32,755 nucleotides of DNA, taken from an uncultured Porphyromonadaceae bacterium (GTDB taxonomy: Bacteria > Bacteroidota > Bacteroidia > Bacteroidales > Muribaculaceae). The stretch lies in NCBI GenBank assembly GCA_937921035.1, contig CALEUL010000003.1:1-32755 (forward strand), in the 5' to 3' direction. Below are positions 1-7,080 of the stretch, in pieces. The notes under the pieces were generated by a model, which had not been told where the DNA came from, did not search any database, and saw nothing but the letters and a program-made list of their open reading frames with translations. Each line of letters begins with the position of its first letter. Positions within the stretch are counted from its first letter, which is position 1. Both the position numbers and the translations under genes were made by a program.

Positions 1-2
1 CC

Positions 3-83
3 GCATTCGGCAAGGGGGCATACATCCTCCGCTCCACAGCCCCGTCGTCCAGAACCTCGACCAAAAAAGTAGTAATCCGCTAA
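3..83 (+). CDS. C-terminal fragment of a secreted protein (T9SS-like tail), cut by the window edge
   Basis: The first 83 bases hold an open frame of 26 codons ending in TAA. It begins AFGKGAYILR and ends TKKVVIR. A Gly-x-Tyr-hydrophobic strand followed by a short basic-hydrophobic end is the usual finish of type IX secretion (Por secretion tail) domains in Bacteroidetes. The endonuclease further along ends similarly (SRTVLIR). The catalytic or binding part lies outside the window, so function cannot be told. The frame is short enough that chance cannot be excluded. Confidence 0.55.
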   Translation, partial: AFGKGAYILRSTAPSSRTSTKKVVIR

Positions 84-111
84 GGCTTGCCGAGGGGCAG
101 TGGAAAGCGGA

Positions 112-356
112 GAGGCTTGCCGGAGGTAAGCCGAGGCGGCTGAAAGCCGCTCGCAACCCTGGAAAAAGCGCTTTTGCGCGTTTCCGGGGATATGGTCTAA
201 TCCTCATCTTTTCCCAAAGGGAATACACTGACTGGCGTATCGGTGTATTCCCTCCGGGAAATTTTTTGTTTTCAGGCACTTGCCCTGGAAACGCTACGCT
301 TATTCCAGGGTTGTGAGCGGCTTTCGGCCGCATTGGCATACCTGACGGCATGCCTT
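112..356. repeat. Nested imperfect palindromic element (REP/MITE-like intergenic repeat)
   Basis: This fills most of the 359-base stretch without a gene between 84 and 442. The core outer arms are 135-170 and 297-332, 36 bases each with about four mismatches when one is reverse-complemented. Weaker similarity runs outward to about 112 and 356. Inside sits a second inverted pair, 210-228 with 243-261, matching at 17 of 19 positions around a 14-base loop. Smaller hairpins lie within the arms, for example CCCTGGAA at 283-290 with TTCCAGGG at 303-310, and GCGGCT-GAA-AGCCGC around 137-151. No transposase or convincing reading frame is present. It could be a dispersed non-autonomous element or a structured 3' region; copy number cannot be judged from one window. 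Confidence 0.6.
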
Positions 357-391
357 CGATGGTAGCCACAGATTTACCTACATATACGCAG

Positions 392-415
392 GCAGCCCGC
401 GATTCCGCGGGCTGC
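392..415. terminator. Terminator hairpin after the pseudouridine synthase gene
   Basis: A perfect 10-bp stem (GCAGCCCGCG with CGCGGGCTGC) closes on the four-base loop ATTC, about 28 bases past the minus-strand stop at 443. There is no U-tract directly after the stem in either direction. It is probably a stem-loop terminator or 3' stabiliser for the minus-strand gene and might also serve readthrough from the left. Confidence 0.55.
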
Positions 416-442
416 TGTTGTGTGTATGTGTGGGGTGTTTTT

Positions 443-1888
443 TTATTCGAACGAACCCATCTTGAGGTAGTTCACTTCTTCCTGTGTGAGGTAGCGCCAG
501 CGTCCGCGCGGCAGGTTCTTTTTGGTTAGTCCTGCAAAATATACGCGGTCGAGCTTTGTTACGTGGTAGCCGAGGGCTTCGAATATGCGGCGCACAATGC
601 GGTTGCGTCCCGAGTGGATTTCGATACCTGCCTGGTTGCGGTCTGTCTCGGTTGCGTAGCTGATAGCGTCGGCGTGGATGGGTCCGTCGTCAAGCTCGAT
701 ACCGTCGGCAATACGCTGCATATCGTCTTCGGATATGTCGCGGTCGCACCAAACGTGATATATTTTCTTTTTTACGAATTTGGGGTGCGTGAGCTTGGAG
801 GCAAGGTCGCCGTCGTTGGTGAGCAGAAGCACACCGGTGGTGTTGCGGTCGAGACGTCCAACAGGATATATGCGTTCTGGGCAAGCGCCCTTTACAAGGT
901 CCATTACGGTGAGGCGTCCGTTGGGGTCGTCGCTGGTGGTTACGCAGTCTTTTGGTTTGTTGAGCAGGATGTAGCACTTGCTTTCGGGCGTAACAACCTT
1001 TTCTGCGTATTCAACCACATCGTTGCAGCTGATTTTAGTGCCGAGTTCTGTAACTACCTGACCGTTAACCTTTACGAGGCCCTGCTGGATGAATTCGTCG
1101 GCCTCGCGTCGCGAGCAGATGCCGGCGTTGCTCATATATTTGTTCAGACGGATCTGTTCGTTTGGATCGGGAACCGGAACTTCGTATTCTATGCGCTTTG
1201 GGCGCGGAGTGAAGCTCTTGCCACGTCCGGGGAAGCCGTTCTGATTGTTGCGTTTGTTATAACCGCCCTGACGGGGACCGTTGTTGTAGCCGCCCTGGCG
1301 GGGACCGTTGTTGTAGCCGCCCTGGCGGGGACCGTTGTTGTAACCGCCCTGACGTGGACCGTTGTTGTAACCACCCTGACGGGGACCGTTGTTATAACCA
1401 CCCTGACGGGGACCGTTGTTGTAGCCACCCTGACGGGGGCCGTTGTTATAACCGCCCTGACGCTGGTAGTGTTGCTGCTGTCCGTTGTTATAACCACCCT
1501 GTCGCTGCTGATAAGGACGCTGGTATGGACGGTTATATGTGTTGTTGTTACTGGTGGTTGCATTCGTGTTTTCTCCTTCTGCGGACTCGCCTTCTGCAGC
1601 TGGAGTTGTGTTGAAATCCTGACGTTGCGGACGGGGCTGATATGGACGGTTGTATCCGTTGTTGTAACCGCCCTGGCGTTGCTGATAGGGCCGCTGCTGG
1701 TAGGGTCTCTGCTGATAAGGGCGTTTGGCATGGTATCCTTCGTTTTCGCCGTTTTCGGCTTTGTCGGAAGGATTGTTGTAGGAAGGACGCTCGTAGCGCG
1801 GGCGGCTCTCGCTGTCTTCCGGTGTTCGGAATGTTGTTTGCCCGATGCGGGGGCGTTTAGGCTTTTTTTCAGAAGAATTGGATTCCAT
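443..1888 (-). CDS. rluB: RluB/RsuA-family rRNA pseudouridine synthase with long repetitive N-terminal extension
   Basis: Converts a specific uridine to pseudouridine in ribosomal RNA, in the cytoplasm. Residues about 243-300 form an S4 RNA-binding domain (IRLNKYMSNAGICSRREAD). The synthase domain runs from about 312, with the family signature GRLDRNTTGVLLLTNDG; the catalytic aspartate is D347. Family members are usually 230-290 residues. This one has 481 because of a roughly 240-residue N-terminal region rich in R, Q, G, Y, N and P, including seven consecutive RQGGYNNGP units (143-205) and RPYQQ repeats. Such extensions occur in Bacteroidetes homologues and look like disordered RGG/YNN-type RNA-binding tails (inference). 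The large-subunit RluB assignment over RluF or RsuA rests on general similarity only. It is a single gene, with an ATG start and a possible promoter about 200 bases upstream. Confidence 0.9.
   Translation of the reverse strand: MESNSSEKKPKRPRIGQTTFRTPEDSESRPRYERPSYNNPSDKAENGENEGYHAKRPYQQRPYQQRPYQQRQGGYNNGYNRPYQPRPQRQDFNTTPAAEGESAEGENTNATTSNNNTYNRPYQRPYQQRQGGYNNGQQQHYQRQGGYNNGPRQGGYNNGPRQGGYNNGPRQGGYNNGPRQGGYNNGPRQGGYNNGPRQGGYNNGPRQGGYNKRNNQNGFPGRGKSFTPRPKRIEYEVPVPDPNEQIRLNKYMSNAGICSRREADEFIQQGLVKVNGQVVTELGTKISCNDVVEYAEKVVTPESKCYILLNKPKDCVTTSDDPNGRLTVMDLVKGACPERIYPVGRLDRNTTGVLLLTNDGDLASKLTHPKFVKKKIYHVWCDRDISEDDMQRIADGIELDDGPIHADAISYATETDRNQAGIEIHSGRNRIVRRIFEALGYHVTKLDRVYFAGLTKKNLPRGRWRYLTQEEVNYLKMGSFE
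1253..1462 (-). repeat. 27-bp in-frame tandem repeat coding RQGGYNNGP
   Basis: Seven complete 27-bp units plus a partial eighth (RQGGYNK) lie head to tail inside the pseudouridine synthase gene. Units differ only at a few mostly synonymous positions, such as gtagcc/gtaacc and ggcgggg/gacgggg, which fits recent duplication by slippage or unequal recombination. Copy number is likely to vary between strains (inference). Confidence 0.9.
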
Positions 1889-2100
1889 AAAGATATGTTT
1901 TTCGATTCTTGAATTTTTCGCCTCGCGGCGTGTTTAATAAGGTTATTTATATATAGATACCTATATTAAGATAGAAATTTTATGTTTTTGTATGTTTTAT
2001 GTGTTTTGTTAAAATATAGTTGAATGTCGAGGGAGGCGCCTGTTGAAGGGGCACGCAAATGTGATTGATTAACTGCAGACTATCGTTCGTGTTCAGGATG

Positions 2101-2128
2101 CAAAGTTATGGAAAAAAAGCAAACCAAA
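2101..2128 (-). promoter_or_regulatory. Putative promoter for the pseudouridine synthase gene; remarks on the 1889-2362 intergenic stretch
   Basis: CAAAGTTA at 2101-2108 reads TAACTTTG on the minus strand, matching the Bacteroidetes -7 element TAnnTTTG. CAAA at 2125-2128 (TTTG on the minus strand) is a possible -33 element, but the 16-bp spacer is short. It would give an AT-rich 5' leader of about 205 bases. The rest of the 474-base gap holds a perfect 7-bp hairpin with a TTCC loop at 2245-2262 and the promoter of the next gene. I see no small gene in it. Confidence 0.45.
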
Positions 2129-2327
2129 CAGTTAAAAAATACTAATTCGACAATCGTCTGTCCTTTCACCACATATTTGTAACAACCACATAATCATGAA
2201 TGTTTAGGCCGGATAGCAATAGCGAAACAACAATTCTGGTGCCGGTGCGGATTCCTCCGCACAGATAAGATTGTCGGCATATTATATTAATTACGGATGA
2301 TAGGGCCGGGGAATCGCGAAATTTGCG

Positions 2328-2335
2328 TATCTTTG
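2328..2335 (+). promoter_or_regulatory. Putative -7 element for the mrp-aroQ operon
   Basis: TATCTTTG matches TAnnTTTG and ends 27 bases before the ATG at 2363, a normal distance. No good TTTG is found 19-21 bases upstream, so the -33 element is weak or absent. Confidence 0.5.
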
Positions 2336-2362
2336 TAGATTAACAAGGAAAATATCATTTTT

Positions 2363-3463
2363 ATGGAATCTCTGTATCCCGCACTCATAACAGAAGCGCT
2401 GTCTACGGTACGATATCCGGGCAGCGGCAAAAATATTGTCGAATTAGGCATGCTCGAGGACGATATCCGCATCGACGGCGACAAGGTAAGTTTCTCGCTC
2501 ATTTTCGAAAAACCGACGGATCCATTCAAGGCATCGTTGCTGAAGGCAGCCGAGGCAGCCATACATCTTCGTGCGCCACAGGCACAGGTTACGGTGAACA
2601 CTATCGTGCGCGGAGCTGCTCCGGCGCCCGAGAAGGAGCCGGTCCTGCCAGGAGTGAGGAATACTATTGCCGTATCGTCCGGCAAGGGCGGGGTTGGCAA
2701 GAGCACCGTGGCCGCCAATCTTGCGGTGGCGCTTGCTGCCGAGGGATACAAGGTGGGTATTCTTGATGCCGATATCTACGGCCCGTCGCTGCCTAAAATG
2801 TTCGGTCTCGAAGGACAGGAGCTGTATATGCACACCGTGAACGGCAAGAATCTGATTATCCCGGCAGAGGCATACGGTGTTAAGATGCTTTCCATAGGTT
2901 TCCTAATCGACCCGTCCAGCGCAGCCGTGTGGCGCGGAGCAATGGCATCGAACGCCCTCAAACAGCTAATCGAACAGGCCGACTGGGGCGAGCTCGATTA
3001 CTTCCTTATCGACATGCCACCTGGCACGAGCGACATACATCTTACGCTTGTACAGACACTTGGACTGACAGGAACCGTTGTGGTAACGACTCCGCAGAAG
3101 GTTGCTCTTGCCGACGCCCGCAAGGGCATAGCGATGTTCCGCAACGAGAACATCAATGTTCCCGTGCTCGGTCTGGTTGACAACATGGCGTGGTTTACTC
3201 CCGAAAAGCATCCCGACGAGAAGTATTTCCTTTTCGGCAACGATGCTGATGTGGATGCTCTTGCCGACGAATTCGATGTTCCGGTGCTTGCGCGTATTCC
3301 GCTTGTGGCGGCAGTGGGCGAGCACAACGACACCGGCAAACCCATCGTAACAGAGCCAACCGCTTCCGGCCTTGCATTCCGTCATCTGGCACACGAAGTT
3401 ATCGGGGCAATCGACAAGCGGAACAACGAGCTTCCGCCGACACATAAAGTTGAGATGCACTGA
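2363..3463 (+). CDS. apbC: Mrp/NBP35-family P-loop ATPase (Fe-S cluster carrier type), without cysteines
   Basis: Family members bind and deliver iron-sulfur clusters to apo-proteins in the cytoplasm. Residues about 1-90 form a MIP18/DUF59-type domain. The ATPase follows with the deviant Walker A motif SGKGGVGKST (106-115, with lysines 108 and 113), a DADIYGPS switch I region around 136-142 and IDMPPGTSD at 216-224. Length (366) is normal. In typical homologues the segment after the NM.. motif carries CPxC, which holds the bridging cluster at the dimer interface. Here that segment (274-292) reads NMAWFTPEKHPDEKYFLFG and has no cysteine, and I find none in the whole protein. ATPase identity is certain; cluster binding by the canonical mode is not supported. 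It is first in a plus-strand run, two bases before aroQ. Confidence 0.92.
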   Translation: MESLYPALITEALSTVRYPGSGKNIVELGMLEDDIRIDGDKVSFSLIFEKPTDPFKASLLKAAEAAIHLRAPQAQVTVNTIVRGAAPAPEKEPVLPGVRNTIAVSSGKGGVGKSTVAANLAVALAAEGYKVGILDADIYGPSLPKMFGLEGQELYMHTVNGKNLIIPAEAYGVKMLSIGFLIDPSSAAVWRGAMASNALKQLIEQADWGELDYFLIDMPPGTSDIHLTLVQTLGLTGTVVVTTPQKVALADARKGIAMFRNENINVPVLGLVDNMAWFTPEKHPDEKYFLFGNDADVDALADEFDVPVLARIPLVAAVGEHNDTGKPIVTEPTASGLAFRHLAHEVIGAIDKRNNELPPTHKVEMH

Positions 3464-3465
3464 TT

Positions 3466-3912
3466 ATGGACAAAAGCTATATCCTGGTTCTCAACGGCCC
3501 AAATCTTAATCTGCTGGGTCGCCGGGAACCGGAAATTTACGGTACAGCTACTCTCGCAGATCTCTGCGCCGTCGTTTCCGGCCGCTTTCCGGAACAGGCG
3601 CTGCGATTTGCGCAGCACAACGGCGAGGGCGATATTATCGACGAGCTGCATGCCGCCGGTTTCGACGACAGCTGCCTCGGCATAGTGCTCAACGCCGGCG
3701 CATATACCCACTACTCCTATGCCATTGCCGACGCCATCGCCGCAATACCCGTGCCTGTGGTGGAAACGCACATCAGCAACATCCACGCCCGTGAGGCTTT
3801 CCGTGCCACGTCGGTGATTGCGCCTGTATGTGCCGGCACAGTGGCAGGTTTCGGCGTGGAATCGTATATTCTTGCCGTACAGGCTTTAATAGACAGACAC
3901 AATGGACACTAA
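3466..3912 (+). CDS. aroQ: Type II 3-dehydroquinate dehydratase
   Basis: Catalyses 3-dehydroquinate to 3-dehydroshikimate in the shikimate pathway for aromatic amino acids. The 148-residue length is typical of the type II dodecameric enzyme. Recognisable motifs are LVLNGPNLNLLGRREPEIYG near the start, with catalytic tyrosine Y25; QHNGEGDIID at 50-59; LNAGAYTHYS at 75-84, with substrate-binding N76; and ETHISNIHAREAFR at 100-113, with H102 and R109. The start lies two bases after the mrp stop and the last 11 bases overlap the next gene, so it is cotranscribed and probably translationally coupled. Confidence 0.95.
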   Translation: MDKSYILVLNGPNLNLLGRREPEIYGTATLADLCAVVSGRFPEQALRFAQHNGEGDIIDELHAAGFDDSCLGIVLNAGAYTHYSYAIADAIAAIPVPVVETHISNIHAREAFRATSVIAPVCAGTVAGFGVESYILAVQALIDRHNGH

Positions 3913-4936
3913 GAAAACAAAGACACTGTTGGTTGTCGGTGCCGGAGGATTTATCGGCGGCTTTATCTGTGCCGAGGGTCTGCGTCGCGGCTACGACACA
4001 TATGCCGGCGTCCGCGAAAGCACCTCTCGCCGCTATCTTTCCGATATTCCCGCCGACCGTCAGGTGAATTTCGACTACGCCGACCCGGACGCTCTGCGGA
4101 AACAGCTCACGTCAGCCGCGCCCGAGGGCGGGTGGGATACCATCATCTATAACCTCGGCGCTACAAAGTGTCTCAACTTCGCCGATTTCAACAAGATAAA
4201 CTACGTGTACCTGCGCAACTTCGTAGAGGCTCTGCGGGCTGCGGAACTTATGCCGCGCCGTTTTCTGTACATGAGTTCGCTGAGCGCTCTCGGCAATGTC
4301 GACGACAAGAACTATACGCCTATCGACGCACGCACTATCCCGAATCCGAACACGCGATACGGGCTGTCTAAAATCAAGGCCGAGACATTCCTTGAGATGC
4401 AGACAGACCTACCCTGGACCATATTCCGCCCTACCGGAGTCTATGGCCCGCACGAGCAGGACTATCTGATGATGGTGAAGTGCATCGACAGCCATTTTGA
4501 TTTCGGCGTGGGATATAAAACGCAGATGCTCACCTTTATATATGTGGACGATCTTGTAGGCGCCATGTTCGACGCCCTCGCTACCGACCGCACAGTGCGC
4601 CGCAAATACATTATCAGCGAGCCGCGTGCCTATACACAGAAGGAATTCCGCTCCATAGTGGCCAAAGCCCTCGGCAAAAAGGCCGTGATACCCATCCGTC
4701 TGCCTCTGTGGATGGCATACGTGGCATCCGTGGTGGCTGAGAAATGGAGTCTGATAAGTCTGAAACCATCCACACTCAACCGCGACAAGTTCAAGATTAT
4801 GCGTCAGCGCAACTGGAGCTGCTCTGTTGAGGAGGCACAGCACGATTTCGGATTCAAAGCCAACTACCCGCTGGAGCGCGGTATAGCCGAAACTGTAAAG
4901 GCATATCTTGCCGAGAAAAACGGGAATAAGAAATGA
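3902..4936 (+). CDS. NAD(P)-dependent epimerase/dehydratase (extended SDR family)
   Basis: A Rossmann-fold nucleotide-sugar epimerase/dehydratase-like or related SDR enzyme. The N-terminal nucleotide-binding motif GAGGFIGG spans 13-20, the active-site serines sit in YMSSLSALG (123-131), and the YxxxK pair is Y153 and K157 (YGLSK). The PTGVYGPHEQDY segment is typical of the epimerase family. The substrate cannot be told; Bacteroidetes homologues are generally annotated only as NAD-dependent epimerase/dehydratase. The start overlaps aroQ by 11 bases and the stop overlaps the next ATG (ATGA). Confidence 0.88.
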   Translation: MDTKKTKTLLVVGAGGFIGGFICAEGLRRGYDTYAGVRESTSRRYLSDIPADRQVNFDYADPDALRKQLTSAAPEGGWDTIIYNLGATKCLNFADFNKINYVYLRNFVEALRAAELMPRRFLYMSSLSALGNVDDKNYTPIDARTIPNPNTRYGLSKIKAETFLEMQTDLPWTIFRPTGVYGPHEQDYLMMVKCIDSHFDFGVGYKTQMLTFIYVDDLVGAMFDALATDRTVRRKYIISEPRAYTQKEFRSIVAKALGKKAVIPIRLPLWMAYVASVVAEKWSLISLKPSTLNRDKFKIMRQRNWSCSVEEAQHDFGFKANYPLERGIAETVKAYLAEKNGNKK

Positions 4937-5208
4937 ATGTTTCCGCAAAGATAACAGTATGCCGGGCAGCCATAGTGGTGGCATGCCTGCCGTTACTGGC
5001 TTTTTTTAAGCTGATGGAACTTTGTCCACCCGGAGGCACCGAGGAAACATTTTTGTGGATATATCCATTCTATGTGCTCCTTGCCGGGTTCTGTGCATGG
5101 AAATGCGCGTGCTCCCGTGTCGCTCTGGCATGGATTATTGTAGTTGTTCTTCTTCTTTCCCATGCCGCCATGTGGATTCTTGTAGACCCGACCCTGCTGC
5201 AACAATGA
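4933..5208 (+). CDS. Small hydrophobic membrane protein, unknown function
   Basis: 91 residues with about three hydrophobic segments (roughly 8-27, 40-56 and 65-84), so very likely an inner-membrane protein. Cysteines occur at 9, 18, 31, 54, 58 and 60, a high number for such a short protein. The ATG overlaps the SDR stop and the stop overlaps the methyltransferase start, both as ATGA. That tight coupling is the main evidence that the frame is real. I recognise no family. Confidence 0.7.
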   Translation: MNVSAKITVCRAAIVVACLPLLAFFKLMELCPPGGTEETFLWIYPFYVLLAGFCAWKCACSRVALAWIIVVVLLLSHAAMWILVDPTLLQQ

Positions 5209-5822
5209 CAACCGACGATTACATAGACCTGCATATAGACGAGGAACCGGCCGAGCTGGCCGACCTCTACCGCCGCACGCATCTGCAGCGGCTTTATCCG
5301 CGCATGTGCACCGACCACGCCCAGGGTCGCATGCTTGTAATGCTCACGCGCATGATACGTCCGCGGCGCATACTCGAGCTGGGCACCTTCTCCGGGTATT
5401 CGGCGCTCTGTTTTGCCGAGGGAATGCCCGAAGGCTGCCATGTGGATACGGTGGAAGTGGACGACGAATACGCCGATGAACTTAGGGAACTGTTTGCGGA
5501 GCGCCCGATAACCCTCCATATAGGCGATGCCGAGGCGCTGTTGCCGGGCCTTCTTGCGGCCAACAGTTACGATATGGTGTTTATCGACGCAAACAAGCGC
5601 CGCTACACCGAGTACTATGAACTTGTGCTCCCGGCACTGTCGTCAGGGGCGTATATTCTTGCCGACAACACCCTGTGGGGCGGAAAAGTGCTCGACGCCG
5701 CTGCCCGCGACCCTCAGACCGAAGGCGTGCGCCGCTTCAACGACCTTGTGGCGGCTGACACGTGCGTAGAAAAAGTGATTGTTCCCGTCCGCGACGGCCT
5801 AACAATAATCAGAAAACGTTAA
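5205..5822 (+). CDS. SAM-dependent O-methyltransferase, CCoAOMT-like (COG4122)
   Basis: A class I methyltransferase of 205 residues. Motif I is ELGTFSGYSA (58-67). The acidic loop is TVEVDDEY at 82-89. The metal-site signature of the caffeoyl-CoA-type family is present: D128 in FIDANK and D154/N155 in ADNTLWGG. Bacterial members include TrmR, which methylates 5-hydroxyuridine in tRNA; that role is possible but not shown here. I chose the ATG at 5205 over an upstream in-frame start at 5022 because it overlaps the preceding stop as ATGA and starts the protein at the normal family length. The stop is two bases before the next ATG. Confidence 0.9.
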   Translation: MTTDDYIDLHIDEEPAELADLYRRTHLQRLYPRMCTDHAQGRMLVMLTRMIRPRRILELGTFSGYSALCFAEGMPEGCHVDTVEVDDEYADELRELFAERPITLHIGDAEALLPGLLAANSYDMVFIDANKRRYTEYYELVLPALSSGAYILADNTLWGGKVLDAAARDPQTEGVRRFNDLVAADTCVEKVIVPVRDGLTIIRKR

Positions 5823-5824
5823 TC

Positions 5825-6250
5825 ATGGTATCACGCGAGCAAATACTGGAATGTCTGGATATACTCGAACTGAAGTACACCGAATTCGAGAACAACACTG
5901 TAGCCATCTCGTTCTCCGATGAAAAATATTTCAGTCATCCCGTCATCACCTTCATCACCATACGCGAGAATTCCCTTATTTTCCACAGCGAGGCGCAGGA
6001 CTACCATCCCTCCGGCGATTTGTACGCGCTGGCAAACAGGCACAACTGCCGCTCCTATGCCCCGGCATGCTATATCGACGAAGACGGCAACGTGGTTATG
6101 GAGCGTGTTTTCAGCCTTGTGAACGAAGTCACGCCCCACTATATCCTGGAGGATGTGGTACGTCCTTCGGTATTTCTGCCTCTGCAGGCTTTTGCCAATT
6201 TCGAACTTAGCGACGAGGAAATAGCCCGGCGCCGCGCATCCGAAGAATAA
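5825..6250 (+). CDS. YbjN-like domain protein, copy 1 of a tandem triplet
   Basis: 141 residues, soluble, no signal peptide. It shares with its two downstream neighbours the pattern DY-x-P-x-GDL-xx-LANRHN-x-RS followed by a strand (VVMERVFSLVNEV) and a C-terminal helix ending in AF-x-NFE. The strand-rich shape resembles YbjN / type III chaperone-like domains, whose role is poorly known; this is a recognition by pattern and not certain. I chose the ATG at 5825 over an in-frame upstream start at 5762 because the latter lies inside the methyltransferase gene. This copy is the most diverged, with a longer charged tail (SDEEIARRRASEE). Confidence 0.75.
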   Translation: MVSREQILECLDILELKYTEFENNTVAISFSDEKYFSHPVITFITIRENSLIFHSEAQDYHPSGDLYALANRHNCRSYAPACYIDEDGNVVMERVFSLVNEVTPHYILEDVVRPSVFLPLQAFANFELSDEEIARRRASEE

Positions 6251-6261
6251 CCCCCCCGGCC

Positions 6262-6663
6262 ATGAAATTAGATATAACAACACTGCGTTCACTCACCGAC
6301 GAGCTGCGCCTCCCTTCGCGCCTTACCGCCGACAACGACCTGTATGTGAACATCGCCCCCGAAGGCGATTTTCCCTATGAGACGGTCGTGTGCATAATGA
6401 TTGAGCATGGCTGCCGCCTGTCGTTCGTAGGCATGGCGCCGGAATATGAACCTGCTGGCGATCTGCTCTTCCTTGCCAACCGCAGTAACCGCCGCAACTA
6501 TGTCCCAACCGCCGTTGTGCGCGACGGGCGCATACACATGGAGTACTCCTTTTATATAAATGAGGACGTAAGCCGCGGCTTTATCAAGGAGGACTGCCTG
6601 CTTGTAACCCTCGAGGGCATCAGGAATGCTTTTGCAAATTTAGAGAAAGACAACATTGAATAA
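6262..6663 (+). CDS. YbjN-like domain protein, copy 2 of a tandem triplet
   Basis: 133 residues. The central block EYEPAGDLLFLANRSNRRNY is nearly the same as in copy 3, and the following strand IHMEYSFYINEDVS and helix IRNAFANLE match both neighbours. It starts 11 bases after copy 1 ends, with a C-rich stretch (cccccccgg) before the ATG. There are no membrane segments and no catalytic residues that I can recognise. It probably arose by tandem duplication. Confidence 0.75.
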   Translation: MKLDITTLRSLTDELRLPSRLTADNDLYVNIAPEGDFPYETVVCIMIEHGCRLSFVGMAPEYEPAGDLLFLANRSNRRNYVPTAVVRDGRIHMEYSFYINEDVSRGFIKEDCLLVTLEGIRNAFANLEKDNIE

Positions 6664-6681
6664 CCCCGACAAACAATATAC

Positions 6682-7074
6682 ATGACAGTAGACCTCACCC
6701 TGATACGCCGCTATCTGGACGAACTGCAGGTTCCCACGCTCCTCGACGACGACGGCGATTTGGTGGTTACCCAGTCGGCCGACAGTGATTTTGAACATAA
6801 GGTCCTTATTTTCATAACGGTGAACAACGGCCGTTTAACATATTCCGCCGGAGCTCCCGATTATGTTCCGGAAGGCGATCTGCTTTTTCTGGCCAACCGT
6901 CATAATCTACGGTCGATCATGCCTATGGCTGTTGTACGCAACAACGCCATCCGCATGGAGTATACTTTCGTTCTCGACGAGGAAGTATCCGAAAGCTACA
7001 TAAAAAACAATTGCATCGTAATGATTCTCAGCGCCATCTGGCACGCATTCCTCAACCTCGAACGCGAAATTTAG
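6682..7074 (+). CDS. YbjN-like domain protein, copy 3 of a tandem triplet
   Basis: 130 residues, last in the plus-strand operon. It has the block DYVPEGDLLFLANRHNLRS, the strand IRMEYTFVLDEEVS and the C-terminal helix IWHAFLNLERE. It is closest to copy 2, including the LTLIRRYLDEL-type start that matches ITTLRSLTDEL. The gene ends only six bases from the convergent TPR gene, so there is no room for a separate terminator between them. Function unknown. Confidence 0.75.
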   Translation: MTVDLTLIRRYLDELQVPTLLDDDGDLVVTQSADSDFEHKVLIFITVNNGRLTYSAGAPDYVPEGDLLFLANRHNLRSIMPMAVVRNNAIRMEYTFVLDEEVSESYIKNNCIVMILSAIWHAFLNLEREI

Positions 7075-7080
7075 AGTATA

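Noticed and set aside
1253..1462. Regular 27-bp repeats that might suggest a CRISPR array
   Set aside because: There are no unique spacers; units abut and stay in frame as RQGGYNNGP codons.
563..1912. A 449-codon open frame on the plus strand opposite the pseudouridine synthase
   Set aside because: It is the mirror of the repeat-rich gene; the low-complexity VVV/TALTGTV composition follows from the opposite-strand repeats and it has no family features.
2245..2262. Perfect 7-bp hairpin with TTCC loop upstream of the mrp promoter as a terminator or riboswitch part
   Set aside because: No T-tract, no gene ending nearby on either strand, and too small to call a riboswitch.
5022..5204. Upstream in-frame extension of the O-methyltransferase
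   Set aside because: It overlaps the small membrane protein in another frame and adds 61 residues not expected in the family; the ATG at 5205 forms an ATGA junction.
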